Notes under the pieces: model-generated
What the model saw: the letters and a program-made list of their open reading frames with translations, nothing else
Told to the model about the DNA's origin: nothing
Database searches by the model: none
Made by a program: the position numbers and the translations under genes
Source: Chromatiales bacterium (ex Bugula neritina AB1)
Lineage (GTDB): Bacteria > Pseudomonadota > Gammaproteobacteria > Granulosicoccales > Granulosicoccaceae
Direction of reading: 5' to 3'
Assembly: GCA_001730015.1 (NCBI GenBank)
Contig: MDLA01000126.1
Coordinates: forward strand, 186,001-250,000
Length of the DNA stretch: 64,000 nt
In this document: positions 49,568 through 58,598 of the stretch, one piece after another
Position numbering within the stretch: the stretch's first letter is position 1
Layout: each line of letters starts with the position of its first letter

Positions 49568-50767
49568 TTAATTGGGTGAAACACCGAGCGCTCGTACGGT
49601 GGCAATGTTCAGATAGCGATCCACTGGCAAACCTCTGGCTCGCTGGAAAGAGTTTATCGCTGTAATAGTCTCTGTACCGATCACGCCATCTATAGCGCCC
49701 GGATTATGCCCCGTCGCTTTCAATGCTGACTGGATCCGGCTAATACGGTCACGGGTCATGTTGGTTTCGCAGAGAATTTCCCTCCAGTCCATCATGCCGT
49801 CTCTGACTAGCCTGCGTTTAGTTACTGTCGCGTATTTTGCCGGTATGGTGATTTTACGCTCCCTCGGCGGTGATGCTTCCTCTGTAACAATTACTGTCTT
49901 GTATTCGGCCGGTATTTTCACTTTTCGGGTGGTTGCGGGCGTAGCGATTACGCGCTTACGGACGGTACTGTAAACCGCCGGAATTTCGACTTCCCTGGTG
50001 CTGGGGGGTGTTTTTAGTACCTTTTTTCTGATTGATTTATAAGTCGCCGGTGCGTGTACAAGGCACATGATTTCGCCGGTCGTTTCATCAATACGCTGTA
50101 TCGGTCCGGTACCTTTTTTCCACGTGGTATGAGCTGGTTTGTCGATAACACGCTCGGTGACAGTTTCATAAACCGCTGGCACCTGAACCAGCTTTCTTGT
50201 TGCAGCCTTTACCAATACACGCTCTGTCACCGTTTTAAACGTTGCCGGGACAGTCACCAGTTTTTCAGACGCTTCCTTGACGAGAATTCGCTTTGTCAAT
50301 TTCGTGTACTTTGCCGGAATGACCTCAATCCGTATCCCTTCATCTTCAATCAGAATTCGTTCACTAACGGTTTCGTAGCTGGGCGGCACCCATAACCGGG
50401 TAAAACACTGACCGGGTTTTGCATCCGGTGGCAGAAGGTCTCCGGCGCCGTAGTTATTCCCTGTGGCGTCTTTGTTTTGGTTGCTCGCTTCATTATTCTG
50501 TTCGACTTCCTGTTCAGCAAGTATGGACTCGCGCTTGTCGAGGTCAGCCGCACGCTTGTCCAGCTCTTCAGCTCTGCTATCCAGTAGTCGGGATTTCTCT
50601 GCAATGGCTTCCAGTTCTGCCGCTGTCGGTGTTGCCTCGGGGCTACCGGTAACGTGCGCTGCAGTGGTTTCACTGCCGACTTTAGCGCTAGTTGAACAAG
50701 CTGAGAGGGATAAGCAAATCCCTGCCGCCAGTGCGAGAGTTCCGGTGGTTCCTGCCAGTTTTATCAA
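49568..50767 (-). CDS. Repeat lipoprotein with C-terminal peptidoglycan-binding domain
   Basis: The 399-residue protein has a lipobox ('LSLSAC'), then a Glu/Lys/Asp-rich coiled-coil part (about 48-95). Eight imperfect repeats of about 23 residues follow, of the form 'PAxYxTVTxRVLVKxAxxxxVxV' (about 120-335). The end is a PG_binding_1 domain ('RIQSALKATGHNPGAIDGVIG', 'AINSFQRARGLP'). It should be an outer-membrane lipoprotein holding peptidoglycan through its C-terminus. Function of the repeats is unknown. One repeat carries an 18-residue insertion with a Cys. Confidence 0.82.
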   Translation of the reverse strand: MIKLAGTTGTLALAAGICLSLSACSTSAKVGSETTAAHVTGSPEATPTAAELEAIAEKSRLLDSRAEELDKRAADLDKRESILAEQEVEQNNEASNQNKDATGNNYGAGDLLPPDAKPGQCFTRLWVPPSYETVSERILIEDEGIRIEVIPAKYTKLTKRILVKEASEKLVTVPATFKTVTERVLVKAATRKLVQVPAVYETVTERVIDKPAHTTWKKGTGPIQRIDETTGEIMCLVHAPATYKSIRKKVLKTPPSTREVEIPAVYSTVRKRVIATPATTRKVKIPAEYKTVIVTEEASPPRERKITIPAKYATVTKRRLVRDGMMDWREILCETNMTRDRISRIQSALKATGHNPGAIDGVIGTETITAINSFQRARGLPVDRYLNIATVRALGVSPN

Positions 50768-50895
50768 TTAAATTCTCCGGGCGTATTCGCTTGCAGGGTG
50801 TAGTAGTGAGTGTTAACTGCCTAATTGCCTAACCGACAAGATACCAATGGTATGAACATCCTCACTCAGCGATTGTAAAATGTTGTAATGATGGG
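50768..50895. other. Intergenic region, start of a 324-bp gap
   Basis: The stretch between the repeat lipoprotein and the pseudouridine synthase contains no recognised gene. The only protein-like ORF in it is the 55-codon one at 50896-51063, listed separately. The left 128 bases should carry the promoter for the lipoprotein gene. Confidence 0.4.
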
Positions 50896-51063
50896 ATGTT
50901 AAAGCCTTACATCGAGACACTGAATAGCAGGTGGCGGGCTCAGATTGGTAAAAATTACCCGCTGAATAAAAAAATGCTAAATGCTTTGCAGGATAGTTAT
51001 CGTGGATTATTCGCAGAATTAAAACAAGGATTTACCGGGCAGGGTGATAGAAATCAACATTAA
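50896..51063 (+). CDS. Possible 55-residue small basic protein
   Basis: ATG 50896 opens a 55-codon frame to TAA 51061-51063. The product ('MLKPYIETLNSRWRAQ', 'LQDSYRGLFAELKQGF') is basic, predicted helical and protein-like in composition. The upstream GATGGG is a poor ribosome-binding site. It is on the strand opposite to both neighbours. I recognise no family; it may be a chance ORF. Confidence 0.35.
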   Translation: MLKPYIETLNSRWRAQIGKNYPLNKKMLNALQDSYRGLFAELKQGFTGQGDRNQH

Positions 51064-51091
51064 ATTCTGCCAATGCGAAGGCACCTCGCCG

Positions 51092-51784
51092 CTACAGTAA
51101 GCCGGTGTTTGGCACACCTGATAAATGCCTGATTTCCGTTGCTGAGAGTATTTTTGTCTGGTATTGACCGCTGGCAATATCTGAAAGAGACCACTCCCCG
51201 ATGCAATGGCGGATCAAGCGCAGCGTCGGGAAGCCTGCAGCTGCTGTCATACGGCGTATCTGGCGGTTTCGTCCTTCATTGATGCTGATATCAAGCCAGG
51301 ATGTCGGTATGGAATTGCGCACGCGGACAGGCGGGTCTCGCGGCCACAGATTTGCCGGTTCAGTGATTGCAGTTGCTGACAAAGCGCTCGCTGGTCCGTC
51401 CTTCAATACTACGCCGCTTATTAGTTGCTGCAGTGCCGAGGCGTCGATTTCGCCCTCAACCTGAACCCAGTATGATTTTGTGAGTTTATGCTGAGGGTGT
51501 GAAATGCGGTGCTGAAGTGTTCCGTTATCGGTTAGCAGCAGCAGCCCCTCACTGTCTTTATCCAGTCGTCCCGCGGGATAAACGCCTGCTACAGAAATCA
51601 ACTGCGATAAATTTCGATCGTCGCCGCTGAACTGGCTGACAAATCCGTTAGGTTTGTTGAGTAGAATCAGCGTTGCGGCGGTAGAAGTGTTCGGTCTGCC
51701 TGAGTTTTTCGCCATCCTCCGTTGCTTTAAGAGGTTGTCCGGGCGCCGTCGCCTGGTGGACGGTTTTTCAGGAGGTCTAGCCAT
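51092..51784 (-). CDS. rluE: RluE-like 23S rRNA pseudouridine synthase
   Basis: The 230-residue RsuA-family enzyme has the catalytic 'GRLDKDSEGLLLLT' and 'LNKPNGFVSQF', plus 'INEGRNRQIRRM', close to enteric RluE (which modifies U2457). The Arg-rich N-terminus is like that of RluE, which favours the start at ATG 51784 despite a 58-base overlap with the upstream exonuclease gene. An internal ATG at 51715 has a GGAGG directly abutting it and is less likely. Confidence 0.9.
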   Translation of the reverse strand: MARPPEKPSTRRRRPDNLLKQRRMAKNSGRPNTSTAATLILLNKPNGFVSQFSGDDRNLSQLISVAGVYPAGRLDKDSEGLLLLTDNGTLQHRISHPQHKLTKSYWVQVEGEIDASALQQLISGVVLKDGPASALSATAITEPANLWPRDPPVRVRNSIPTSWLDISINEGRNRQIRRMTAAAGFPTLRLIRHCIGEWSLSDIASGQYQTKILSATEIRHLSGVPNTGLL

Positions 51785-52665
51785 TTTGTCCGCCGTTGTT
51801 GGTTGAAACTCAATTCGTCGAAGATCGTATCCAGTGCCTGATAATCAGGTGTGATCGTGAAGCTCGCGCAATCGCATTCGATTGAGTCATCCCGCCATAG
51901 TCCGGTGAGTTGGCGCGCCAGTCGAATGGTATGTTGATGCTCATCCAGCAACTGCGATATTCGCGGAGCACCGCGAAACTTCATAGAAGCCACTTTTCCG
52001 GTGTTGTTTAACAGCATCTCGATATTGCCCCATTTAACCAGCAGACGAGCGGCGGTAGCTACCCCGACTCCGGGAACTCCGGGAATGTTGTCGACCTTGT
52101 CACCGCACAAGGCCAGAAGATCGGCAATCTGACCAGGCCTGACACCGAAGCGCTTTTCAACCAGTCTTGCATCCAGCCAGACATCGCGGGCGTAATCCCA
52201 GACGGCATCGTCGGGTCCCACGAACTGGCAGAGATCTTTATCCGCACTGACAATTACGCTGGCCAGACCTTGCTTGCCGGCAGCCTCGGCGAGCATGCCG
52301 ATGATATCGTCAGCTTCTACACTTAAGCTGGCAAATGTTGATAGTCCAATGGCACGAGCGAACTTCCGGCAGTGGCCGAACTGTTTTTTAAGGTTTTCCG
52401 GCGCGGGTGGTCTGTTGGCCTTGTAATCGGGGTAGATTTTGTGTCGGATCGAGCGAGTCAGGCTTTCGTCGAATGCGCAGACTATGCGTCCGGGGTTACG
52501 ACGTGAGATCAGCTTGTAAAGAAATTCGGCAAAGCCAAAGGCGGCATTGGCCGGAGCGCCTTGTGCGTCAGTGATGCTTGCCGGCAATGTATGCCAGGCA
52601 CGAAAAACATAGATGCTCGAATCTATAAGGTAGAGTGCGTTTGAATCACTTCGAGCAGCAACCAA
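51727..52665 (-). CDS. xni: 5'-3' exonuclease / flap-endonuclease family (Xni-like)
   Basis: The 312-residue protein resembles the 5' nuclease domain of DNA polymerase I and Xni. It has 'YLIDSSIYVFRAW', 'YKANRPPAP', 'EADDIIGMLA', 'VSADKDLCQFV' and 'CGDKVDNIPGVPGVG' (helix-hairpin-helix with metal-binding Asp). The full acidic set suggests active nuclease. The TTG start at 52665 has no obvious ribosome-binding site, and no closer alternative exists. The 3' end overlaps rluE. Confidence 0.9.
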   Translation of the reverse strand: MVAARSDSNALYLIDSSIYVFRAWHTLPASITDAQGAPANAAFGFAEFLYKLISRRNPGRIVCAFDESLTRSIRHKIYPDYKANRPPAPENLKKQFGHCRKFARAIGLSTFASLSVEADDIIGMLAEAAGKQGLASVIVSADKDLCQFVGPDDAVWDYARDVWLDARLVEKRFGVRPGQIADLLALCGDKVDNIPGVPGVGVATAARLLVKWGNIEMLLNNTGKVASMKFRGAPRISQLLDEHQHTIRLARQLTGLWRDDSIECDCASFTITPDYQALDTIFDELSFNQQRRTKWLDLLKNRPPGDGARTTS

Positions 52666-52699
52666 GTGAATACAAATCTGGTTGGGTACTTAAGGTAAT

Positions 52700-52724
52700 T
52701 GGCCGCATTTCATTGATGCGGCCA
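52700..52724 (-). terminator. Hairpin downstream of rpmE
   Basis: TGGCCGCAT and ATGCGGCCA form a perfect 9-bp stem with a 7-base loop, located just after rpmE on the minus strand. It lacks a U-tract, so it may be a Rho-dependent or mRNA-stabilising structure rather than a strict terminator. Confidence 0.45.
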
Positions 52725-52739
52725 TGTATGCAGCCGGAT

Positions 52740-52943
52740 TTATTTCTTTCCGTAACGTCGCTTGAACTTGTCTACCTGTCCGGCTGAGTCAAGTATTTTC
52801 TGCTTGCCGGTGTAAAACGGGTGGCAAGCGGAGCAAACTTCAACCGACAGGTCTTTGCCGATCGTTGATCGGGTAGAGAAGGCATTTCCACAACTGCAGG
52901 AAACATTTATTTCATTGTATTTGGGGTGGATATCAGCTTTCAT
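52740..52943 (-). CDS. rpmE: 50S ribosomal protein L31 (zinc-binding type)
   Basis: The 67-residue protein starts at ATG 52943 and has the C+ zinc ribbon: 'CSCG' near residue 17 and 'CSACHPF' near residue 37. It is the RpmE form expected to need zinc, the type replaced by the zinc-free paralogue under zinc limitation. 'FYTGKQK' is the family signature. Confidence 0.96.
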   Translation of the reverse strand: MKADIHPKYNEINVSCSCGNAFSTRSTIGKDLSVEVCSACHPFYTGKQKILDSAGQVDKFKRRYGKK

Positions 52944-53058
52944 CACGAAATCCCTTGGATTTTCTTAAACAGGCGTATGGGTAACGCCTGAAATTCAATA
53001 GTCAGCCCGCCAGTCTAGACCAAAATTGTTGCGGGTACAAGCGAATGACGGTAGCTCC

Positions 53059-53244
53059 TCAGCCGTTTTCCTGAATTGCGTCCACATTGCTCAACTCTCC
53101 GTCAGCAGTTGCGGTTACAGTGAGCAGAATCGGGGAACAGCATACCTGGCAGTCTTCTGTGTATTGCTGGTGTTCAACAGAGCAGTCAATCAGCAGACCG
53201 ATTGTCTCTCCGCAGTAAGGGCAGCTGATGTCATGTTCGTCCAT
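53059..53244 (-). CDS. CPXCG-motif cysteine-rich protein
   Basis: The 61-residue protein has 'CPYCGE' near the N-terminus and 'CQVCCSPI' in the middle, matching the CPXCG small Cys-rich protein family (zinc ribbon, function unknown) found across gammaproteobacteria. The sequence is complete and acidic. It is 32 bases after hemW on the same strand. Confidence 0.88.
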   Translation of the reverse strand: MDEHDISCPYCGETIGLLIDCSVEHQQYTEDCQVCCSPILLTVTATADGELSNVDAIQENG

Positions 53245-53276
53245 GGTGCAATACTATCCAGTTTCAATGCCATTAA

Positions 53277-54506
53277 TCATGCGGAATGATCGGAATTTAT
53301 AATCGGAATAACCCTGGTTTCCTTTGTTGCATAGCTGTTGTCTGCAGCATCCGGCAAAAATTTTTCCAGTACGGAATCGAGGTAGCGCAGACCGTTGTCG
53401 GTGGGCGCCACTGAAAAAGGCGTGCGTGTCAGCAGGCCGTCTGTCTCGAGCGTATCGATAGTGGCTTTGAGTGGGTCTATGTCCTCGCCTGTGCGCGACA
53501 AAAAATCGGCGGTTTGGAAGCCGTCGTTCAGGCGCAGGGCATTCATCATGAATTCAAGTCTTGTGTCGTCAAGGCCCAGTTCGCGTTGCCCCTGAATACG
53601 GTCCGGCGTGTCTGCTGTTCGCATATAGTCTGCCGGTTGCTTGCGCTTACTGTGCCTGACAATTGAATTGTGTGCGGGAAAAGTCAGTTTCGAATGGGCA
53701 CCGGCGCCAATTCCCAGGTAGTCACCAAACAACCAGTAATTGAGGTTGTGCTGACACTGCCTGTTATCCCGGGCGTAGGCGGAAACCTCATATTGCCGAT
53801 AGCCTGCGTCAGCCAGTAGTTGCTTGCCTTGTTGCTGGATATCCCAAAGTGTTTCCTCCCCCGGAAGTTCGGGCGGTCTGGCTGCGAACAGCGTGTTTGG
53901 CTCGAGGGTGAGCTGGTAGTAGCTGATGTGGCTTGGGGCTAATTCGAGTGCTGCGTTGATGTCGTCGCAGGCGTGTCTGGCTGTCTGACCGGGCAAACCG
54001 TGCATTAGATCCAGATTGAAGTTTTCAAAGCCGGCCTGCCTGGCACTGACCACCGCATTTGCAGCATCATCGGAAGAATGAATCCTGCCGAGTGCTTGCA
54101 GGTGTATCGGGTTAAAGCTCTGCACGCCTATTGAAAGTCGATTGACACCGGCTTGCTGGTAAGCGCTAAACCGGTCTTGATTAATCGCCCCGGGATTTGC
54201 TTCGAGGGTAATTTCAGCATTTGGCTCCAATTTTACAATAGACCGGATTCTGCTCATCAGAAATTCCATTCCTGCAGCGGACATCAGGCTGGGGGTGCCG
54301 CCGCCGAAAAATACTGAGCCGACCGACCGGCCCCATATATCAGGCGCATGCAGTTCCAGGTCGGCAACCACTGCATTCAAATACTGCTGTTCAGGGATTT
54401 CATTCCTGACGGTGTGTGAGTTGAAATCGCAGTAGGGGCACTTTTTTATGCACCATGGAAAATGCACATATAAAGACAGTGGTGGATATTCAGTGAATTG
54501 GCGCAT
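53277..54506 (-). CDS. hemW: HemW, radical SAM heme-handling protein
   Basis: The 409-residue radical SAM protein has the 4Fe-4S motif C19-x3-C23-x2-C26 in 'CIKKCPYC', 'FFGGGTPSLM' and 'SIGVQSFN'. It is of the coproporphyrinogen oxidase (HemN)-like group. HemW lacks the extra HemN Cys at the CxxxCxxC+C position (here Asp follows as 'CDFN'), so it is a heme chaperone type rather than a true oxidase. It lies ten bases after rdgB. Confidence 0.94.
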   Translation of the reverse strand: MRQFTEYPPLSLYVHFPWCIKKCPYCDFNSHTVRNEIPEQQYLNAVVADLELHAPDIWGRSVGSVFFGGGTPSLMSAAGMEFLMSRIRSIVKLEPNAEITLEANPGAINQDRFSAYQQAGVNRLSIGVQSFNPIHLQALGRIHSSDDAANAVVSARQAGFENFNLDLMHGLPGQTARHACDDINAALELAPSHISYYQLTLEPNTLFAARPPELPGEETLWDIQQQGKQLLADAGYRQYEVSAYARDNRQCQHNLNYWLFGDYLGIGAGAHSKLTFPAHNSIVRHSKRKQPADYMRTADTPDRIQGQRELGLDDTRLEFMMNALRLNDGFQTADFLSRTGEDIDPLKATIDTLETDGLLTRTPFSVAPTDNGLRYLDSVLEKFLPDAADNSYATKETRVIPIINSDHSA

Positions 54507-54516
54507 GACAAACGTT

Positions 54517-55140
54517 CTAGTGTAATTTCGCCAGTCGTTCGGATAATTCCTGTAGCGCCAGTGCGCGATGACTAATCTGACGCTTGCGCGATTTACCCAT
54601 CTGCGCGGCTGTCATTTTTTCCCCGGGGCAGTAGAACACCGGGTCATAGCCAAAGCCATCAGTGCCTTGGCGCTCATCGAGAATCCGGCCACGCCAGTAA
54701 CCGGTTGCAATGACGGGCAATGGATCTGCCGGATGCTGCAAATAGGCGAGTACGCAGACAAAGTAAGCGTCACGAGCCTGTGAGGGCAGTGGTTGCAGCT
54801 CACTCAGTAGTTTGTCGATGTTCTCGTCATCTGTAGGTTTTTTGTCGCTATCCGGGGTGCCAGCGTAACGCGCAGAGTAAATGCCCGGTTGGCCATTGAG
54901 TGCCGGAACAACCAGGCCGGAGTCATCTGCCATTGCCGGTAGTCCGGTTGCGGCGCTTGCGTGACGGGCTTTGATCAGCGCATTTTCCAGAAAAGTGATT
55001 CCGGTTTCAGCAACGTCGCTGACGTTGTATTCAGACTGGGCAATCAGCCTGATACGGTGTTGTGTGAGCGTATTGGACAGCTCAGCCAGTTTGCCGGCAT
55101 TGCCGCTTGCCAATACGCATGTTGTTGCCTCAGGCGGCAT
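54517..55140 (-). CDS. rdgB: dITP/XTP pyrophosphatase RdgB
   Basis: The start is ATG 55140, because GAGG lies six bases upstream, inside the end of rph. The 207-residue protein has '[12 protein letters not shown]', '[13 protein letters not shown]', 'ADDSGL' and 'GYDPVF', the Ham1 family signatures. It removes non-canonical purine nucleotides. It overlaps rph by 11 bases and lies ten bases before hemW, so the three are a transcript. Confidence 0.96.
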   Translation of the reverse strand: MPPEATTCVLASGNAGKLAELSNTLTQHRIRLIAQSEYNVSDVAETGITFLENALIKARHASAATGLPAMADDSGLVVPALNGQPGIYSARYAGTPDSDKKPTDDENIDKLLSELQPLPSQARDAYFVCVLAYLQHPADPLPVIATGYWRGRILDERQGTDGFGYDPVFYCPGEKMTAAQMGKSRKRQISHRALALQELSERLAKLH

Positions 55141-55849
55141 TAAGAGCCTCGTTCTGCACAACGATTATTTCTGAAATCCCTTTGCGCGCCAGCGCCAACA
55201 TAGAGCTGAGTTCGTCTTCTCTGAACGCATGCCCCTCTGCAGTGCCTTGCAATTCTATGTATCCACCCGCTTCGTTCATCACCACATTCATGTCTGTTTC
55301 GGCGTTGGAATCTTCAGCGTAATCGAGATCAAGCACTGGTTCACCATTGTAGATTCCAACCGATATCGCCGCGACATTGCCGTGCAATGGATTTTTTTTA
55401 ATACTTTTACTCGCCATAAGTTTGCTTACGGCATCGCGCAGCGCGACATACGCGCCACTGATTGACGCCGTGCGGGTACCACCGTCAGCCTGAATAACAT
55501 CGCAGTCGATGGTTACTGTCTTTTCACCGAGTGCTTCGAGATCAATAACCGCCCGCAGCGAACGACCGATCAGACGTTGTATTTCCATGCTGCGCCCGGA
55601 CTGCTTCCCTGAGGTAACTTCGCGACGTGAGCGGGTATTGGTGGCGCGTGGCAGCATTGCGTATTCCGCAGTAACCCATCCGGAGCCCTTTCCTTTCAGG
55701 AACGGCGGCACCCGGTCTTCAATACTTGCCGTGCATATCACCTTGGTCTCTCCAAATTCAACCAGCACCGAGCCTTCTGCATGACGGGTGAAATGTCGAG
55801 TAAATTGAACGGTGCGTAGTTGATCGTTTGCACGCTTGCTGGGGCGCAT
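55130..55849 (-). CDS. rph: Ribonuclease PH
   Basis: The 239-residue phosphorolytic 3'-5' exoribonuclease matures tRNA 3' ends. Features are '[12 protein letters not shown]', '[12 protein letters not shown]', '[13 protein letters not shown]', '[13 protein letters not shown]' and '[13 protein letters not shown]'. It is full length, with an intact C-terminus, unlike the frameshifted E. coli K-12 gene. It is divergent from yicC, as usual. Confidence 0.97.
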   Translation of the reverse strand: MRPSKRANDQLRTVQFTRHFTRHAEGSVLVEFGETKVICTASIEDRVPPFLKGKGSGWVTAEYAMLPRATNTRSRREVTSGKQSGRSMEIQRLIGRSLRAVIDLEALGEKTVTIDCDVIQADGGTRTASISGAYVALRDAVSKLMASKSIKKNPLHGNVAAISVGIYNGEPVLDLDYAEDSNAETDMNVVMNEAGGYIELQGTAEGHAFREDELSSMLALARKGISEIIVVQNEALNAA

Positions 55850-56016
55850 TGAGGGTCCTTCTGTTATGAGTACTTGTTGCGATTATTCTGGCGGTGCAAC
55901 ATTGGCAGAGCATATCGCTGTATGCCCTGACGTTGGTGGGCCGCCATGATACAGTGAGCGGGATATATGGGCACTTATAAATTACTATAGCGGGTTATCC
56001 CGTCGGAGTTGTATTA

Positions 56017-56883
56017 ATGTTGAAAAGCATGACGGCCTACAGTCGGCAAGAGGTTGTAACCGATGCGGGTAGTTTCGTCTGGGAGATGCGTTCGGTTAAT
56101 CACCGCTATCTCGATATCTCGCTGCGGCTGCCGGAAGACTTCCGCGCTATAGAGGCGCAGGTGAGAGAGAAGCTTACTCGCAAGCTGAGCCGTGGCAAAG
56201 TTGAGGCATCGTTGCGTTTTAGGCCATCGGGCGCAATTGCCGGCCAGATAACTGTCAATGAAGTACTGGCGCAGCAACTGATTGATGCGGCACTGGCAGT
56301 GCAGAAATTAACCGGCACAGAGAACAGCCCTCCGGCAATGGAAGTGCTGCGCTGGCCCGGAGTGGTTGGTCAGGCGGAAACCGACCACGGACCGCTGCAA
56401 CAGCAGGCGATGAGCTTGCTCGAAACATTGATTGAAGACTACCTCGCTACCAGAGGTCGAGAAGGCGATAAGACCGCTGAAATGTTGAAAGAGCGCTGTG
56501 ATGAAATAGAAAAAATAGTAGCCCGGGTTCGGTTGTTGCGGCCGCAGGCACTGGAACGTCAACGGAAAAAGCTGATCGGTCGAATTGAAAGCCTTGAGGT
56601 TGAACACGATAACAGCCGTCTGGAACAGGAACTTGTTTTCGTCGCGCAAAAGCTTGATGTTGATGAAGAACTCGATCGATTAACAGCCCATCTGAGTGAA
56701 TTGCGCGATATTCTGCAGCGAGACGAGCCGGTCGGGCGTCGGCTTGACTTTCTAGTGCAGGAGTTTAACCGTGAAGCAAACACATTAGGTTCTAAATCGG
56801 CGGACTCAGATACCACTAGTCTGGCGGTAGACCTGAAGGTGCTGATAGAGCAAATGCGAGAGCAGATTCAGAATATTGAATAG
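56017..56883 (+). CDS. yicC: YicC/YloC family endoribonuclease
   Basis: The 288-residue protein has the standard YicC start 'MLKSMTAYSR', 'WEMRSVNHRYLDI' and 'RLPEDFR', and the C-terminal DUF1732 part ('DVDEELDRLTAHLSELRDIL', 'GRRLDFLVQEFNREANTLGSK'). The family is an RNase reported to act on small RNAs. The stop overlaps the TTG start of the next gene by eight bases. Confidence 0.96.
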   Translation: MLKSMTAYSRQEVVTDAGSFVWEMRSVNHRYLDISLRLPEDFRAIEAQVREKLTRKLSRGKVEASLRFRPSGAIAGQITVNEVLAQQLIDAALAVQKLTGTENSPPAMEVLRWPGVVGQAETDHGPLQQQAMSLLETLIEDYLATRGREGDKTAEMLKERCDEIEKIVARVRLLRPQALERQRKKLIGRIESLEVEHDNSRLEQELVFVAQKLDVDEELDRLTAHLSELRDILQRDEPVGRRLDFLVQEFNREANTLGSKSADSDTTSLAVDLKVLIEQMREQIQNIE

Positions 56884-57460
56884 CTCTGAACATAGGCCGG
56901 CAAATAGAATCGGGCAGAGCAACCGCAAGTCTGCCCGTGAAGAAACAGCCCATAGAGATACTGCCGATAGAGAAAAGGCGATTGGAAAAGCACCGGGTAG
57001 CACACTCGCGAGCGGTAAGTCGACCGCTCAATCCGCAGTGGAAGTTACCGCGCAGCCGGGTGTTGCATCACGGCCTAAAAAAAACCCGATCCACTCACTG
57101 GTAACCACACTGCCGGTTATCATGTTGCTGGCGGGGCTGGGGTTTTATTTTATAAACGAGCGCAAGCAGGTTGAAGGTGAACTGCTTTTTTCGCAGACGG
57201 TTGAATTCAGTGGCAGCTATTCCGGCTTGAGCAAGCAGAGTGACAGCGTAAATGCGCAGCGGCTGCTCTGGGTTGAAACCGGTGGGCGATTGCGTGGCAC
57301 AAGAATTAACTATACGCAGTTCCGGAAGCTCTCGAATATAGCGGACAAGGCACTGGTTACCGTCTGGGCCGCTCCTCGTGTTGAGGGTTCTGCCACCTTG
57401 TGGGTCGTTAAACTGGTATCGGGTAGTAAGGTATTGCTGGATGAAGCTAGTGGCCGATAA
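56876..57460 (+). CDS. Unrecognised single-pass membrane protein
   Basis: The 194-residue protein starts at TTG 56876, inside the yicC end. The first ~70 residues are polar and low complexity (Arg, Glu, Ala, Ser). One transmembrane helix lies at about 77-95 ('TLPVIMLLAGLGFYF'), and the C-terminal ~100 residues form a soluble, strand-rich domain. Guanylate kinase (gmk) often occupies this position after yicC and is not here. I do not recognise the family. A later start is possible; the weak ribosome-binding site leaves this open. Confidence 0.6.
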   Translation: MNSSEHRPANRIGQSNRKSAREETAHRDTADREKAIGKAPGSTLASGKSTAQSAVEVTAQPGVASRPKKNPIHSLVTTLPVIMLLAGLGFYFINERKQVEGELLFSQTVEFSGSYSGLSKQSDSVNAQRLLWVETGGRLRGTRINYTQFRKLSNIADKALVTVWAAPRVEGSATLWVVKLVSGSKVLLDEASGR

Positions 57461-57494
57461 CACAGCACCGTAGTTTTTATAACCAGGCCATAGA

Positions 57495-58469
57495 CTATGC
57501 AACGCCTTCCTGGCGGTACAGCAACCACTGGTAGGCAATAAAAACACAAACGAAAAACAACCCTTCGAAGCGATTGATCCGGCCGCTTGCCTTCCGCCAG
57601 CCTACACAGAAAACAAAAAGGCAGATTGTCAGGGCAACGTGCATCAGGGCGTCGCGTTGCAGCACTGCCACCGCTACTTCACCCGGAGCCAGTAGCGCGA
57701 CTACGCCCAGGACAGAGAGTGCGTTAAACAGGTTTGAGCCGACAACATTTCCTATGGCCAGATCGAACTCACGCCGCACCACACAGGCAATGGTTGCTGC
57801 AAGCTCCGGCAAACTGGTGCCAACCGCAATAATCGATAGACCGATCATCAGTTCACTGACGTTTGCGGCGCGTGCAATTTCGACTGCGCCCCAGACCAGA
57901 GTCTTTGAGCTGACCAGCAATACAACGAGTGCAACCGTAGTAATAATTATAGATTGAGTGGTGTCGCTGCGGGTGTCTACGCGCTCTTCAGTTTCTTCGC
58001 CCATCACATCGTCCGGTTGAGATTTTCCTTGCCAGACCAGCCATCCGAGACAGATGAAAAGTGTTGTCATCAGAGCGACTCCATCAAACCTTGAAAGCAT
58101 CAGGTCATAGAGTAGCGCTGTTGAGAAAAGTACCACGCACAGTAAAAGAGGAATCTCGCGTCGCAATACGGTTGAAGAGACCGGCATGGGTTTAAAAACA
58201 CTGGCAACACCAAGTATCAGCGCAATATTGGCGATATTAGAGCCAATTGCATTGCCGACGGCGATATCTGAATTATCGCTGGTAGCAGACATGACAGCGA
58301 TCAGTATTTCAGGCGCTGAAGTGCCGAAGCTGACGATAGTCAGCCCGATCAACAGGGGCGAAACACCGTAGTGGTAGGCGATTGAACTGGCGCCATCGAC
58401 AAACTTGTCGGCGCTCAATGCCAGTAGTGCAAGGCTGACGACGATCGCAAAAACCGGTAGTATCAACAT
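57495..58469 (-). CDS. yrbG: CaCA-family Ca2+/Na+ exchanger (YrbG-like)
   Basis: The 324-residue protein has two homologous halves, each with a Ca/Na exchanger alpha-repeat: 'GTSAPEILIA' with 'AIGSNIANI', and 'GTSLPELAATI' with 'VVGSNLFNAL'. About ten hydrophobic helices are visible. The central acidic loop ('GEETEERVDTRSDT') is cytoplasmic and may bind cation. It is convergent with the membrane-protein gene before it. Confidence 0.92.
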   Translation of the reverse strand: MLILPVFAIVVSLALLALSADKFVDGASSIAYHYGVSPLLIGLTIVSFGTSAPEILIAVMSATSDNSDIAVGNAIGSNIANIALILGVASVFKPMPVSSTVLRREIPLLLCVVLFSTALLYDLMLSRFDGVALMTTLFICLGWLVWQGKSQPDDVMGEETEERVDTRSDTTQSIIITTVALVVLLVSSKTLVWGAVEIARAANVSELMIGLSIIAVGTSLPELAATIACVVRREFDLAIGNVVGSNLFNALSVLGVVALLAPGEVAVAVLQRDALMHVALTICLFVFCVGWRKASGRINRFEGLFFVCVFIAYQWLLYRQEGVA

Positions 58470-58598
58470 GTGTTAATAACTTTGAATTATAATGGCTGAC
58501 TGGTTTTCAGTTGTTGGGCCACCTGGGGCCGGTAACCAAAGGCTGCTTTGCAGAATATATAGTTGAATAATACCGCTTCAGTGGAGCACGGGATGAAC

